Assembly: GCF_016802725.1 (NCBI RefSeq)
Contig: NC_052667.1
Location: forward strand, 17,809,846 to 17,873,845
Source of the DNA: Solenopsis invicta
Lineage: Eukaryota; Arthropoda; Insecta; Hymenoptera; Formicidae
Direction: 5' to 3'
Length of the DNA stretch: 64,000 nucleotides
Shown: in pieces, positions 20,936 to 30,255 of the stretch
Position numbering within the stretch: position 1 is the stretch's first letter
Layout of the letters: the number at the start of each line of letters is the position of its first letter
Program-made: the position numbers and the translations under genes
The notes under the pieces: model-generated
Told to the model about the DNA's origin: nothing
The model's input: only the letters and a program-made list of their open reading frames with translations
Databases searched by the model: none

Positions 20936-22400
20936 TTTGTGCGTTTCGCTGTTCTCTAGAGCCAGACTTAAAGAGGTTATGGGAAATGGAAGAATTCCCC
21001 GCAAAAAGGTTTCTCTCCCCCGATGAACAGCGGTGCGAGGAGCATTTCTCAACCACGCACTCTCGCACCCCCGAAGGTCGATACGTCCTTCGACTCCCCT
21101 TTAACCAGGGCCCTCCGATTGACATTGGAAAATCGAGATCGATCGCGTTGCGCTGCCTAACCGGGACCGCTGCCTACCTCCCGTAGACTCTCGATGGACG
21201 AGAGATTGAGGACTGAATATAGCGAATTTATGAGGGAATATGAATCACTGGGTCATATGAGCTCAGTGACGCCGATTCCTTCTACGGCCCGTCAGGTCGC
21301 GTATATTCCTCACCACGGGGTGATCCGCAGCACAAGCACCACCACGCGTCTCCGTGTGGTTTTTAACGCTTCCAGCCTTCGACGAATGGCAAGTCGCTAA
21401 ACTCTCACTTATTAATTGGACCTAAATTACAAACCGACTTAACGACCGTCTTAACAAAATCGCGGCAATACCCTTTTGTCTACGCTGCCGATATAGCAAA
21501 AATGTTTCGTCAGATCTTGATAGACCCTCGCGACCGTGATTATCAAAGAATTTTATGGTACGACCAATCCGACAAAGTAACCGATTATCAGTTAAATACA
21601 GTAACGTATGGTACGGCAGCCGCGCCGTATCTTGCTCAGCGCATCGTGAAGCAGTTCCTTCAAGATGAGGGCGAGGAGTTCCCGTTGCCCGCGTCCGTGT
21701 TATCCGAAAATATCTACGTGGACGACGTACTTTTTGGAGCCGATGACGCGTCACATCTGCGTCACATTCGAGTTCAGGTCTGCGACCTCCTCGCACGTGG
21801 AGGGTTCAATTTACGCAAGTGGGCGAGCAATCGTAGTGATTTGCTTAGCGATATCGCCCCCGAAAATCACGGACTCGCGAGCGATAAATTATTTCAGCTG
21901 GACGACAATTTGACTATTTTGGGTATTTCATGGAATCCCCACTCAGACTGCTTCCAATTTTGCGTGATCGTAGAAGAGAGTGTCCCATGTACAAAGCGGC
22001 AGATTCTGTCCACTATCGCCAAGCTCTTTGATTCACTCGGGTGGGTCGCGCCGATCATTATCGCAGCAAAAATCATCCTGCAGCAGCTTTGGCTGCTAAA
22101 ATTAGATTGGGATGATCCGGTTCCCGTTGTATCTCTGGACCAATGGATCAAAGTATATGGCGAGCTGTCACAGCTAGTCTCTCTCCACATCCTACGCTGG
22201 ATCGGCTATCAAGCCAACATTCATTGATGTGAACTACATGGGTTCGCCGATGCGTCCACCGCAGCTTACGCCGCGGTTGTTTATACCAGCACCGTTTCAT
22301 CTACCGGCGCAATTACCATGCGTTTACTCACCGCCAAGTCCAAAGTCGCTCCACTCAAACTTGTGAGCGTGCCGTGGCTGGAACTTGCCGCTGCTGCCCT
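20936..22400 (+). pseudogene. pol: BEL/Pao reverse transcriptase and RNase H, frameshifted
   Basis: Pieces in different frames follow in the right order: LWEMEEFPAKRFLSPDE (linker), YIPHHGVI...TTRLRVVFNASS (RT palm start), YAADIAKMFRQILIDPRDRD, and ENIYVDDVLFGADD with the polymerase YVDD at 21715-21726. Next come FNLRKWASN, ILGISWNP and a thumb segment to 22227. Beyond a stop, GFADASTAAYAAVVY and VPWLELAAA mark the RNase H domain. At least three frame changes and one stop prevent expression. Confidence 0.7.
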
Positions 22401-22880
22401 CCTGACTCGACTTCGTCAAGGCCGCCCTTAATTTTCAACCAAGCTCCATCCATTGTTGGACCGATTCCACGGTCGTACTAGCGTGGCGCCCTTTGCGATG
22501 GCGAACCTTCGTCGCCAATCGCGTCAGCGACATTCAGACCCGTCTGCCAGAGGCCGAATGGCATTATGTGCCTACGCTGGAGAATCCAGCAGATTGTGCG
22601 AGGACTTCTTGGGTCTGAGTTCCTTTCAAACTCGTTATGGTGGAGCGGCCCGCCCTGGTTGTTGTCTACTGACGCGGAGTGGCCGCGGTCGCCCACTCAT
22701 ACCGCTCCGGAAACCAGCCAGGAAGAAAAAGGGTCTCACGCTCACGCGGCCCGCGCGAGCCCGGAGTGGGATCTCGCGTCGAGGTATTCCAACTGGGCCA
22801 AGCTGATTCGAGTGACAGCTTACTTGCATAGATTCCTAGGGAACTGTCGTCGCCGCGGAGAGCCCTCGAACCGTTCGAGT
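22401..22880 (+). pseudogene. pol: Remnant of the BEL/Pao RNase H-integrase linker
   Basis: Short segments such as a THTAPETSQEEKG-like piece and YSNWAKLIRVTAYLHRFL resemble the region before the BEL integrase. The frame is broken. Homology appears to stop near 22860-22910, where the gypsy reverse transcriptase begins on the other strand. Confidence 0.5.
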
Positions 22881-22909
22881 CACACCATAGCGTTGTCCGC
22901 TTCGGAGTG

Positions 22910-23770
22910 TCACTTCGAAGCGGCGGTCTTCTCTGGGTCCACCGTTAATCCTTCGTTTTGCACGAGAAAACCGAGATACTTCACTTGGGAGCGACACAAT
23001 TTACTTTTCTCCGGGTTAATCATGAGCCCCGCTTCTCTAATACGCTCAAATATTTTGCCTAACCACGTAAGATGTTCCTCAAAAGTCCGTGTCACAACAA
23101 CGATATCGTCGAGATAGGCAAAGGCATGCGGTTCCATCTCCGGACCTATCAAACGATCTAAAAGCCTCTGAAACGTTGCAGGCGCTTCCGTGAGGCCATA
23201 CGGCATCCGCGTAAATTGAAAGAGTCTTTTTCGCGGTACCGTGAACGCGGTGTACTTTTTATTATTTTTTTCTAACGGAATCTGTAAGTAAGCCTGGCTA
23301 AGGTCGATGGTCGAAATGTAACCGGCCGAAGTTTATCCAAAATCGCGTTCATATATGGCAGGGGGTACGCGTCTTTCTTCAATACCTCGTTTAATCGGCG
23401 AAAGTCCAAACAAAAGCGATACGTGTTGTTTGGTTTTTTGATCATTACGATGGGCGTTGACCACGCGCTACTCGAGGTTTCGATAATACCGGACTCAAGC
23501 ATCGAATCGACCTCGGCATAGATCGCTTCCTGTACCTTACCCACGGGGTAATAATGCTGTTTAATGGGCGCGTGCCCGCCGACATCTATACGGTGTTCCG
23601 TCAGCGACGTCGCTCCGAGTTTCGCGGGAACGTCCGATATCTCCGACGCCAAAAATTCCGCGCGCTCTCCCCGGCCGACAGCTCCTTTAATCCACCCTGT
23701 AGCGTGGCGCGTTTGCAAGCAGTAGACGTCCCCCCTCTCTTGGTGGATGTATTACGATCTCGGTCGCTTC
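22910..23770 (-). pseudogene. pol: Ty3/gypsy reverse transcriptase fragment
   Basis: Minus-strand frame 23718-23272 carries YRFCLDFRRLNEVLKKDAYP and a VDSMLESGIIETSSSAWSTP block, the start of a gypsy RT. A one-base frameshift near 23325 moves the frame. The continuation at 23206-22910 has MPYGLTEAPATFQRLLDRL and FAYLDDIVVV, with the catalytic YLDD at 23105-23116. The domain ends at TVDPEKTAA near 22915, where it meets the BEL remnant. At the other side it joins truncated LTR DNA directly, so gag and protease are deleted. Confidence 0.75.
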
Positions 23771-23773
23771 TTT

Positions 23774-24522
23774 AGGCAGAGATCGCCAGGCCGGGCACCC
23801 GATAGCCGCTTTCCGGTAGCTCAGGACGATATCCTCCTCGCTCGCTTCCGATATCACGCGCTCTTGTCACCGGGTCGCAAAGCCGAGAGGATCGCGATCG
23901 ATGAGCGCTACCCCTCCCACAGGGTGCGCGATATCCTTGTGCCTAGCGGCGTGGCCTATCAGCGGCAGCCCTTATCTAGCCGTGACGTCACGGCAGCGCA
24001 GTATCGGGTCTCCGCAGGTGTCGTGCGGTCCCCGTCCGACATACTCGCCGCTCTCGTCGTCCTCGCAGACGACAGTAGCAGAATTTTCCTGCGACGATTC
24101 TTCGCCGCTACCCTCCTCAAAGGACAGCCGGCATTCGACGGCCCTCGTCCTGGCCATTCGTCCGCCCCAGCCTGTCCAGCAGTTGTGCCACTTGCGAGCC
24201 TCTTTTGCGTGGCGCTTATCTGTCGCCACGTCTTGTCTCGTCCTCTCCGTCGGCGGCTTCCCGTGCGCCGGCCCTGGACGATCGCCTTCTCCTTTTCTTG
24301 CCGCTGTCCATCTCCCTCGCCGTTGCTGGTCCTTAGGCGACGTTTGTCGAGGTGCCCGCGGTTACATGAAATAAGCCGCGAATAAGTAAATGAAAATAAT
24401 ACGCTACGCAGTCCCGCCGGAGATTTCGCTCCCTTGCTGAGTGCCCGACCCGGTCATACGCGCCTCCTTGCGCTATGCTTAGGTGGAGGACGAAGTAGCG
24501 AGGCAGATAAAACTGCCACGTC

Positions 24523-24525
<3 letters not shown>
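23774..24525 (-). repeat. 5' LTR of the gypsy-like element, truncated
   Basis: Matches 16799-17458 with few differences and retains the intact outer end AAAACTGCCACGTCACA. The part equivalent to 15739-16798 is missing. It is followed by a long TA microsatellite (24526-24591). Confidence 0.7.
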
Positions 24526-24593
<68 letters not shown>

Positions 24594-25167
24594 GGCATTC
24601 TTCGTCAAAAAGGCCACCCCTGCTGCCCATTTCAATTTTTTAGATAAAATGTTCGAAAAGGGCTTAAAATTTTCATTGAAATGTCTATTTTTCGATGCCG
24701 TTTGGCCTTTTGGAAAATTCAAAATGGCGGACCTAATATCACGGCTAGAAGAAAGCCTTTGAAAAAATACATAATAACGTGAATAAATGTGCAAGATATG
24801 ACGTAGCAGAGGTCTAATCCTTATGTATAAGTGAGTGTGTGTGAGTGTGTGTGTGGGGGGGAGGTGGAGGGAGGGGGGATACGCGCGCTCATACGCGTGC
24901 GTGTATAAATGAATCACGTAAAAATCCTTGCTCAACATGGTCTGGCTATCAAGACATTTGCATACAAAATTTCGAATCATTTCATTATCCTTGTCCTGAA
25001 AAAGTACGTCACAAAAAACCTACGGTACAGAAAATATTGTTCTTTAAAAAACATTTTCTCCACAGAATAATAGTAAGATTACTTAAAATTACTTTGAAAC
25101 TTATACTATACTTATATTCCTCTTTTTGAGATAGTTGATCTATATTAGTCACTTTAACTCTTATGTT

Positions 25168-25413
25168 TGAAATGCTTGATTTACGCAAATCCCTTAGCCT
25201 CTCACATTCGGGATGCTTGATTTACGTGAGTCCCCTTGCCTCTCACATTCGGAGTGCTTGATTTACGTGAGTCCCCTTGCCTCTCACATTCGGGGTGCTT
25301 GATTTACGTGAGTCCCCTTGCCTCTCACATTCGAGGTGCTTGATTTAAGTGAGTCCCCTTGCCTCTCACATTTGGGGTGCTTAATTTACGTGAGTTCCCT
25401 TGCCTCTCACGTG
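25168..25413 (-). repeat. 41-bp minisatellite, six units
   Basis: Units reading GCTTGATTTACGTGAGTCCC + CTTGCCTCTCACATTCGGGGT repeat at 41 bp; the first unit is the most diverged. The reverse complement is the same repeat as at 14290-14373. It lies about 100 bp downstream of the transposase stop on the coding (minus) strand, the same relative place as in the DD41D element. Confidence 0.9.
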
Positions 25414-25512
25414 TGTACGTGTGTGCGTGTATGTGTATGTGTGTCTGTATATGTAGATAGATGTTTCATGAAATATTTTTTTATTTTTATCCTATATTTC
25501 TTACTTTTGTTC

Positions 25513-27411
25513 TCATAACTGACATAGTATTCCATTTGTATCATTGGAATACCTTTTGATTAGTACTTTATTTTCGTCCACAACTATAAACCCATGATTT
25601 TTAAGAATTTGCGGTACAGGCGGTGCAGTTTCAAATCTCTTTTTAAGTTTTCTTTTTACCTTCTCATGGTCAGTTTTTTTTAAATAAAAAATCTTTATGT
25701 TCTTGAAATGTTTTTTAGCCCAATTAAAAAGAACTTGAGATGTTAGTATTGCATCCTGTGGTTTAGCAACAAGACTTGCTTTATATGCCTCTCTTTTGAA
25801 AGTAGCACCAATGCCATCATAAGCACTTTTACCGTGAGCAGTCGCACTGTAATGCCATTCTGCTTGAATATTGAAATCATGTTTATGATGCACTAAGTTA
25901 GCAATCTGAAATTTATTTTTAAAATGCTGTTTCGCCCCATCCGTCATGTATAATACTCTTTTAAGATTTTTGACATTTTTTAAAATCTCTGGAATTAATA
26001 ATGTTTGTACAGTGTAAACGGCAGCGGTATCGTGTTTCAAACTCTCTAATAAAAATACATTACTCTTGTGCTTCAATTCAGAATTTTCTTTATAATAGTA
26101 AATAACAGGAAACACAGTACACTGATCATTGTTGAAGTGAAATGCTTGTGAGGCATTTTGACAAACATATGAATAGTTTTCAGAAAAATCAAACATGACA
26201 ATTACTTCATCTTCACAAAGATTCTCTTTTTTTTCTGAAATGAAAAGCATTTGTTGTTTGGCGATAAATGAATGAGATTTCAGAATTTGTAATTTGTTGC
26301 ATAACTCGTTTATGAACTCATCAACTTTTAACTGTTGCGTTAATAGAGTTGATCGATCAGTTCCGGTCCATAAAGAACATTGAACATGGGAAATGCATGA
26401 ATCGTCCAATAGTTTAGAAAGCTTTGTAGAAAGCTCGGTAGTACCTGGGCATTGATCACATTTATCAAGATAGCAATCAGGATTCGATTCCTTTCATATA
26501 ATTTCATTCAAACAATCTTTATAATTGGAAAGTGGCTTGTCTATATTTTCTGTTAGTTTCCGTACATCAATTGCATCAATCATTAACTTGACATTTTCAT
26601 GGATTGTGCAAACACAAACGGAATGTGTTCCAGAAGCCCCAGGGAGTATGCAATTTCTAGGTCTAAGTTTAGCAAATGTACTAAAGCTAACATCATATTT
26701 TGGGTTGGATTCTTTAAATAAGGCATGCAGTTCTTTTAAATTTAATAGTAAAAAACGTTTTTGCACTATTATCCGTTTATTATTATTTATTAAAGAAATG
26801 GCATTCTTCATTCCAGGCATTATCCTGCTGTTTATATCACTATTATAAAACTCAATTACTTTTTCAACAGTAGTTTGCGGTAAAACTTTCCCAACTCTTT
26901 TAGTAGTATCAGCTAATACGCCATGGTTGAATTTCAATTCCTTAGATTTTTTTGCTAAATATCGTAATGCACCAAATTCTTTTACTATTTTTCTCACACT
27001 CCAAGACGACGGAGCTATAGTGAGAATTCGCACCCTTAAAGGATCATTGTGTTTCAAGGTGAAAAATTTTTGTTTAAGACCATCAAGCATTTCTTCCAGT
27101 TCAATTTCTCTAGGTGATCGAATGTTATCTTCATTATAAGAAATCTCTGAGTTATCAATATCCATTGTTAATGAGCTTCCATCACATTCCATATTTGTGA
27201 CACAATCATTAGATTCATCTAAAGACATATCAACATATTCAGCCCTACTTTTTTTCCTACATGCACAACAAATTTTAGAATTAGTCGGTATCTCAGGAAA
27301 TTTGTCCCGAATGAATTTTGGTATCACTCGTAAATTTTTACCACAATGTCCTTTTTCACCAAGTTTCTTGAATGGATTCATACATCTATCTGTACGAGAT
27401 TTAGCCGACAT
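25513..27411 (-). pseudogene. Transposase-like protein of the 4-kb transposon, one in-frame stop
   Basis: About 632 codons in one frame from ATG at 27411, broken only by TGA at 26494-26496. N-terminal part: paired cysteines (CACRKKSR region near residues 45-55). Then FSTFAKLRPRNCILPGASGT, followed by HSVCVCTIHENVKLM, a conserved block I recall from many uncharacterised animal proteins. After the stop the frame continues with a CYLDKCDQC zinc-binding cluster. A likely RNase H-like core follows: VMFDFSENYS (Asp), YMTDGAKQHFKNKF (Asp), then AEWHYSATAHGKSAYDGIG with candidate third acids Glu or Asp. The TGA could be a mutated Trp codon. The family is probably a DDE transposase acting on the 0.5-kb TIRs; that function is inference from context. 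Confidence 0.7.
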
Positions 27412-28106
27412 TTTTTATTTTGGATGTGGTACAGGTAAGAGATAATTGGAATAATTGTAGAAAAAGTAAAAGTCGATAAAGAAGAGACAAAAACGTGAGT
27501 TGAATATTTTATTTAACATAAAAAAACTTATTGATTGACTGAATTGCAAACTATAATTAATTAACTCGATAAATTCTGTGACTAATAAATGTATTGTGAT
27601 GAGGTTCTCTAATCCAAAACAAGACGAGAAAATTTGAAAAATGAAAAAATATTGCTGTGCCTTTTATTCCATATGTGTAGTTTTTTATACGAGATATAAG
27701 CACTGCCACATCCATCTAGCGGCGATACCGCGTACTACTCGCAGGTGTACGACTTTAAAGATAGATCTTTTGGGTTCATGCAGTGAATATGTCGTCAATA
27801 TATTCGATTGACTTGTTCGCTATTGACTGTCAATCTTATGTATTTTGATCAACAGATGCTGCTGCATTTTTACGTGATGTTTGCTAACACTATTTGCAAT
27901 AAAAAAACTGCTTGGCGTTTGTTAACAGTCTGTCATCAATATGTTCGACATTTGCTTACTGTTAACCACTCTGTCATATATTTTACCAAGATTATTGCAT
28001 ATTATCAAAAGTGTGCTACCATAATTGACTATAACAAAGTATGTTTTCTGTTTGCGGTTTTTCTACTAACTAATCTGTTGCCAACATTTGCAATTGTAAG
28101 AAATGT
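27412..28106. other. Transposon internal DNA upstream of the transposase
   Basis: Minus-strand 5' leader region of the 4-kb transposon. AT-rich, with loose direct repeats of TTCGATTGAC/TTCGACATTTGC-type blocks and GTTAACAGTC/GTTAACCACTC. A 146-codon plus frame here has no recognisable domain. Confidence 0.45.
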
Positions 28107-28620
28107 TATGAGGGATAATATAAGTTTCAAAGTAATTTTAAGTAACCTTACTATTATTCTGTGGAGAAAATGTTTTTTAAAGAACAATATTTTCTGTACC
28201 GTAGGTTTTTTTGTGACGTACTTTTTCAGGACAAGGATAATGAAATGATTCGAAACTTTGTATGCAAATGTCTTGATAGCCAGACCATGTTAAGCAAGGA
28301 TTTTTACGTGATTCATTTATACACGCACGCGTATGAGCGCGCGTATCTCCCCTCCCCCCACCTCCCCCCACACACACACTCACACACTTACACATAAGGA
28401 TTAGACCTCTGCTACGTCATATCTTGCACATTTATTCACGTTATTATGTATTTTTTCAAAGGCTTTTTTCATTCTAGCCGTGATATTAGGTCCGCCATTT
28501 TGAAATCGCAAAAACGGCATCGAAAAATAGACATTTCAACGAAAATTTTAAGCCCTTTTCGAACATTTTATCTCAAAAATTGAAATGGGCAGCAGGGGTG
28601 GCCTTTTTGACGGAGAATGC

Positions 28621-28668
<48 letters not shown>

Positions 28669-29189
28669 TGCTCACCAAAAAAGGCGGTACACTAAAAATT
28701 TAGGAAAAATTTACCAAACTTTAAACGCTTGTAAAACAGGAAATATTTATGATACAGGGGTGTTTCAAAACAGGAATTAAAGCTTGAAACCAGTACTTTG
28801 AGAAACTTTCAATGCCGGTTAAGTGGCATGATTAATTTGCTAATAGTCGATGATAGAACAAAAACTTGCAAAATCGATAAATAGAACGTGCAGTTTCTAG
28901 AGTTGTGTGGAGTGAAGCAGTTGACGTAACTCAATGAGGTAAAAAGCGCGTAAAAGTTCGAATTTTTCCCTTCAAAATGCGATTTTGCGGAACTCGAAAC
29001 AATAATTTTTCGCTAAGTTATGCCAATTTGAAAAAAAGTTGTTTTTTACGAGATAATAATGAATTATTAATTGCAATGTTGCCGTTATCAATGCAAATCA
29101 CTACAATTCTGTCTAAGACATGTTGTTGGTTTAAAAACATATCCGTGCGTGCGTACTGGCGGGCGGGCGTGCGTGCGTAGATTTGCGGT

Positions 29190-29208
29190 TGTGCGTGTGT
29201 GTGCGTGC

Positions 29209-29258
<50 letters not shown>
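29190..29258. repeat. (GT)n microsatellite
   Basis: GTGC/GTGT runs grading into pure GT. It ends just where the transposase remnant becomes readable, so expansion here probably replaced upstream coding sequence. Confidence 0.85.
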
Positions 29259-29261
<3 letters not shown>

Positions 29262-29264
<3 letters not shown>

Positions 29265-29585
29265 AGATAATTTCTTATTTATACAAGACAATGCTCGACC
29301 ACACATTGCGAGAAAAGTGCTTGATTTCTTGGATGAAGTTGGCATAAATTGACTGGATTGGCCAGCAAATAGTCCAGATTTAAATTTCATAGAACACTTA
29401 TGGGACAACCTTGGTAGGAAAGTACGAAATCACGTACCTGCTCCTCAAACACTGCGAGAATTTCAAAGAGTTCTTGAAAACGAGTGGAATACGATAACGC
29501 AGGATGAAATTAAAGGACTTATAAAAAGTATGCCTCATCGTATGAATGAAGTATTACGCGGACAAGAAGGTCATATTCATTATTA
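29262..29585 (+). pseudogene. Tc1-family transposase C-terminal fragment
   Basis: Reads FIQDNARPHIARKVLDFLDE, then a TGA, then LDWPANSPDLNFIEHLWDNL and about 55 further residues to the end. D-N-A-R-P-H and SPDLN-IEHLWD are the second and third catalytic motifs of Tc1 (DD34E) transposases. The N-terminal half is missing and one nonsense codon splits the rest. Confidence 0.8.
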
Positions 29586-29599
29586 GTGCACATATGCGC

Positions 29600-29812
29600 G
29601 CACGCACACACACATACCACAAGGAGAGTTTGGAGTCTTTAAATACTGTGGAATTGACGAACCACGGGGTCCTTATCCTTGTGGTACGCAAATACACCAC
29701 ACACACACACACACACACACACTCTCCACAAGGAGGGTTTGGAGTCTTTAAATACTGTGGAATTGACGAACCACGGGGTCCTTATCTTTGTGGTATGCAA
29801 ACACACACACAC
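29600..29812. repeat. Duplicated ~75-bp segment flanked by CA repeats
   Basis: The segment CCACAAGG..GTTTGGAGTCTTTAAATACTG...CCACGGGGTCCTTAT..TTGTGGTA occurs at about 29616-29688 and 29730-29799. Each copy is bounded by (CA)n. The ends of each copy are inverted (CCACAAGG / CCTTGTGG), so each could form a hairpin. Confidence 0.75.
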
Positions 29813-29972
29813 ACAGATATGTTTTTAAATCAACAACATGTCTTTTCTTCAAATTGGCATAACTTAGCGAAAAATTATCGTATCAAGTTCCGCAAAATAT
29901 AAATATATATATATATATAATATAATATAATAAATATATACATATATATATAAAATATATATATATATATAA

Positions 29973-30214
29973 TGATGAGATTACGGGTTTTAGAATAAAG
30001 AGTAAGCGATTATATAGGAGGACAAAAAACTGTTTATTCAAACAGTACACGCAGGACGAAAAACTGACTGTGAAAGAGACAAAACGTGAAGAGAACCAGG
30101 CAGCGCCACGTAGGGGAAAAAAGCAAAGACAAAATGAATAACATAGAAACGAAACTTAGAGTATGCTAGTTACTTTACATTCAGTAATGGCAACCATACA
30201 TTGCTTATTCTAAC
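29973..30214 (-). repeat. 3' LTR of the copia element
   Basis: 242 bp, TGATGAGATTACGGG...TTCTAACA. Nearly identical to the solo LTR at 41799-42044 and to the partial LTR starting at 36729. Confidence 0.85.
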
Positions 30215-30255
30215 ACTCCGCCTCAATGTATGCAAACAAATAAAAGAAAACATGT

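Larger units (their letters stand above)
17620..22880 (+). mobile_element. BEL/Pao LTR retrotransposon, 3' part lost
   Basis: Order on the plus strand: 5' LTR with a 96-bp tandem array, tRNA-Tyr primer site, gag with DUF1759-type capsid, zinc knuckle, protease, reverse transcriptase with YVDD, RNase H. The integrase and 3' LTR are missing. Near 22880 the sequence switches to the minus-strand gypsy reverse transcriptase. Several stops and frameshifts show it is dead. Confidence 0.75.
15739..24525 (-). mobile_element. Ty3/gypsy-like LTR retrotransposon (minus), split by a BEL/Pao insertion
   Basis: The left LTR (15739-17458) and partial right LTR (23774-24525) are direct copies. On the minus strand the right one is the 5' LTR. 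The only gypsy coding DNA left is a reverse transcriptase piece at about 22910-23770. A plus-strand BEL/Pao element occupies roughly 17620-22880. A solo LTR of the same family lies at 59134-60696 in the opposite orientation. Outer ends TGTCACG and CGTCACA sit in TA repeats. Confidence 0.7.
24592..28623 (-). mobile_element. 4-kb DNA transposon with ~0.5-kb TIRs, superfamily not assigned
   Basis: Ends GGGGCATTCTTCGTCAAAAA and TTTTTGACGGAGAATGCCCC are inverted. TIRs run about 24592-25112 and 28107-28623, including a variable GT-rich tract. The interior has a single large minus-strand frame (25513-27411) and a 41-bp minisatellite downstream of it. TA microsatellites on both sides hide the target duplication. 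No Tc1/mariner, hAT, piggyBac or PIF signature is seen. The protein pattern recalls a widespread animal family of DDE-like proteins that I cannot name with confidence; a Sola-like group is one possibility. Confidence 0.75.
28667..29900 (+). mobile_element. Tc1-like transposon remnant
   Basis: The left end ACTGCTCACCAAAAAAGGCGG lies in TA repeats and resembles Tc1-type TIRs. No matching right end is seen. Inside, an inverted repeat pairs 28976-29145 with 29818-29900, sharing GCTAAGTTATGCCAATTTGA and ACATGTTGTTG. The transposase C-terminal part lies between the arms. Confidence 0.6.

Noticed and set aside
27808..28248. 146-codon plus-strand frame in the 4-kb transposon
   Set aside because: It runs antisense to the leader and into the right TIR and has no recognisable motif.
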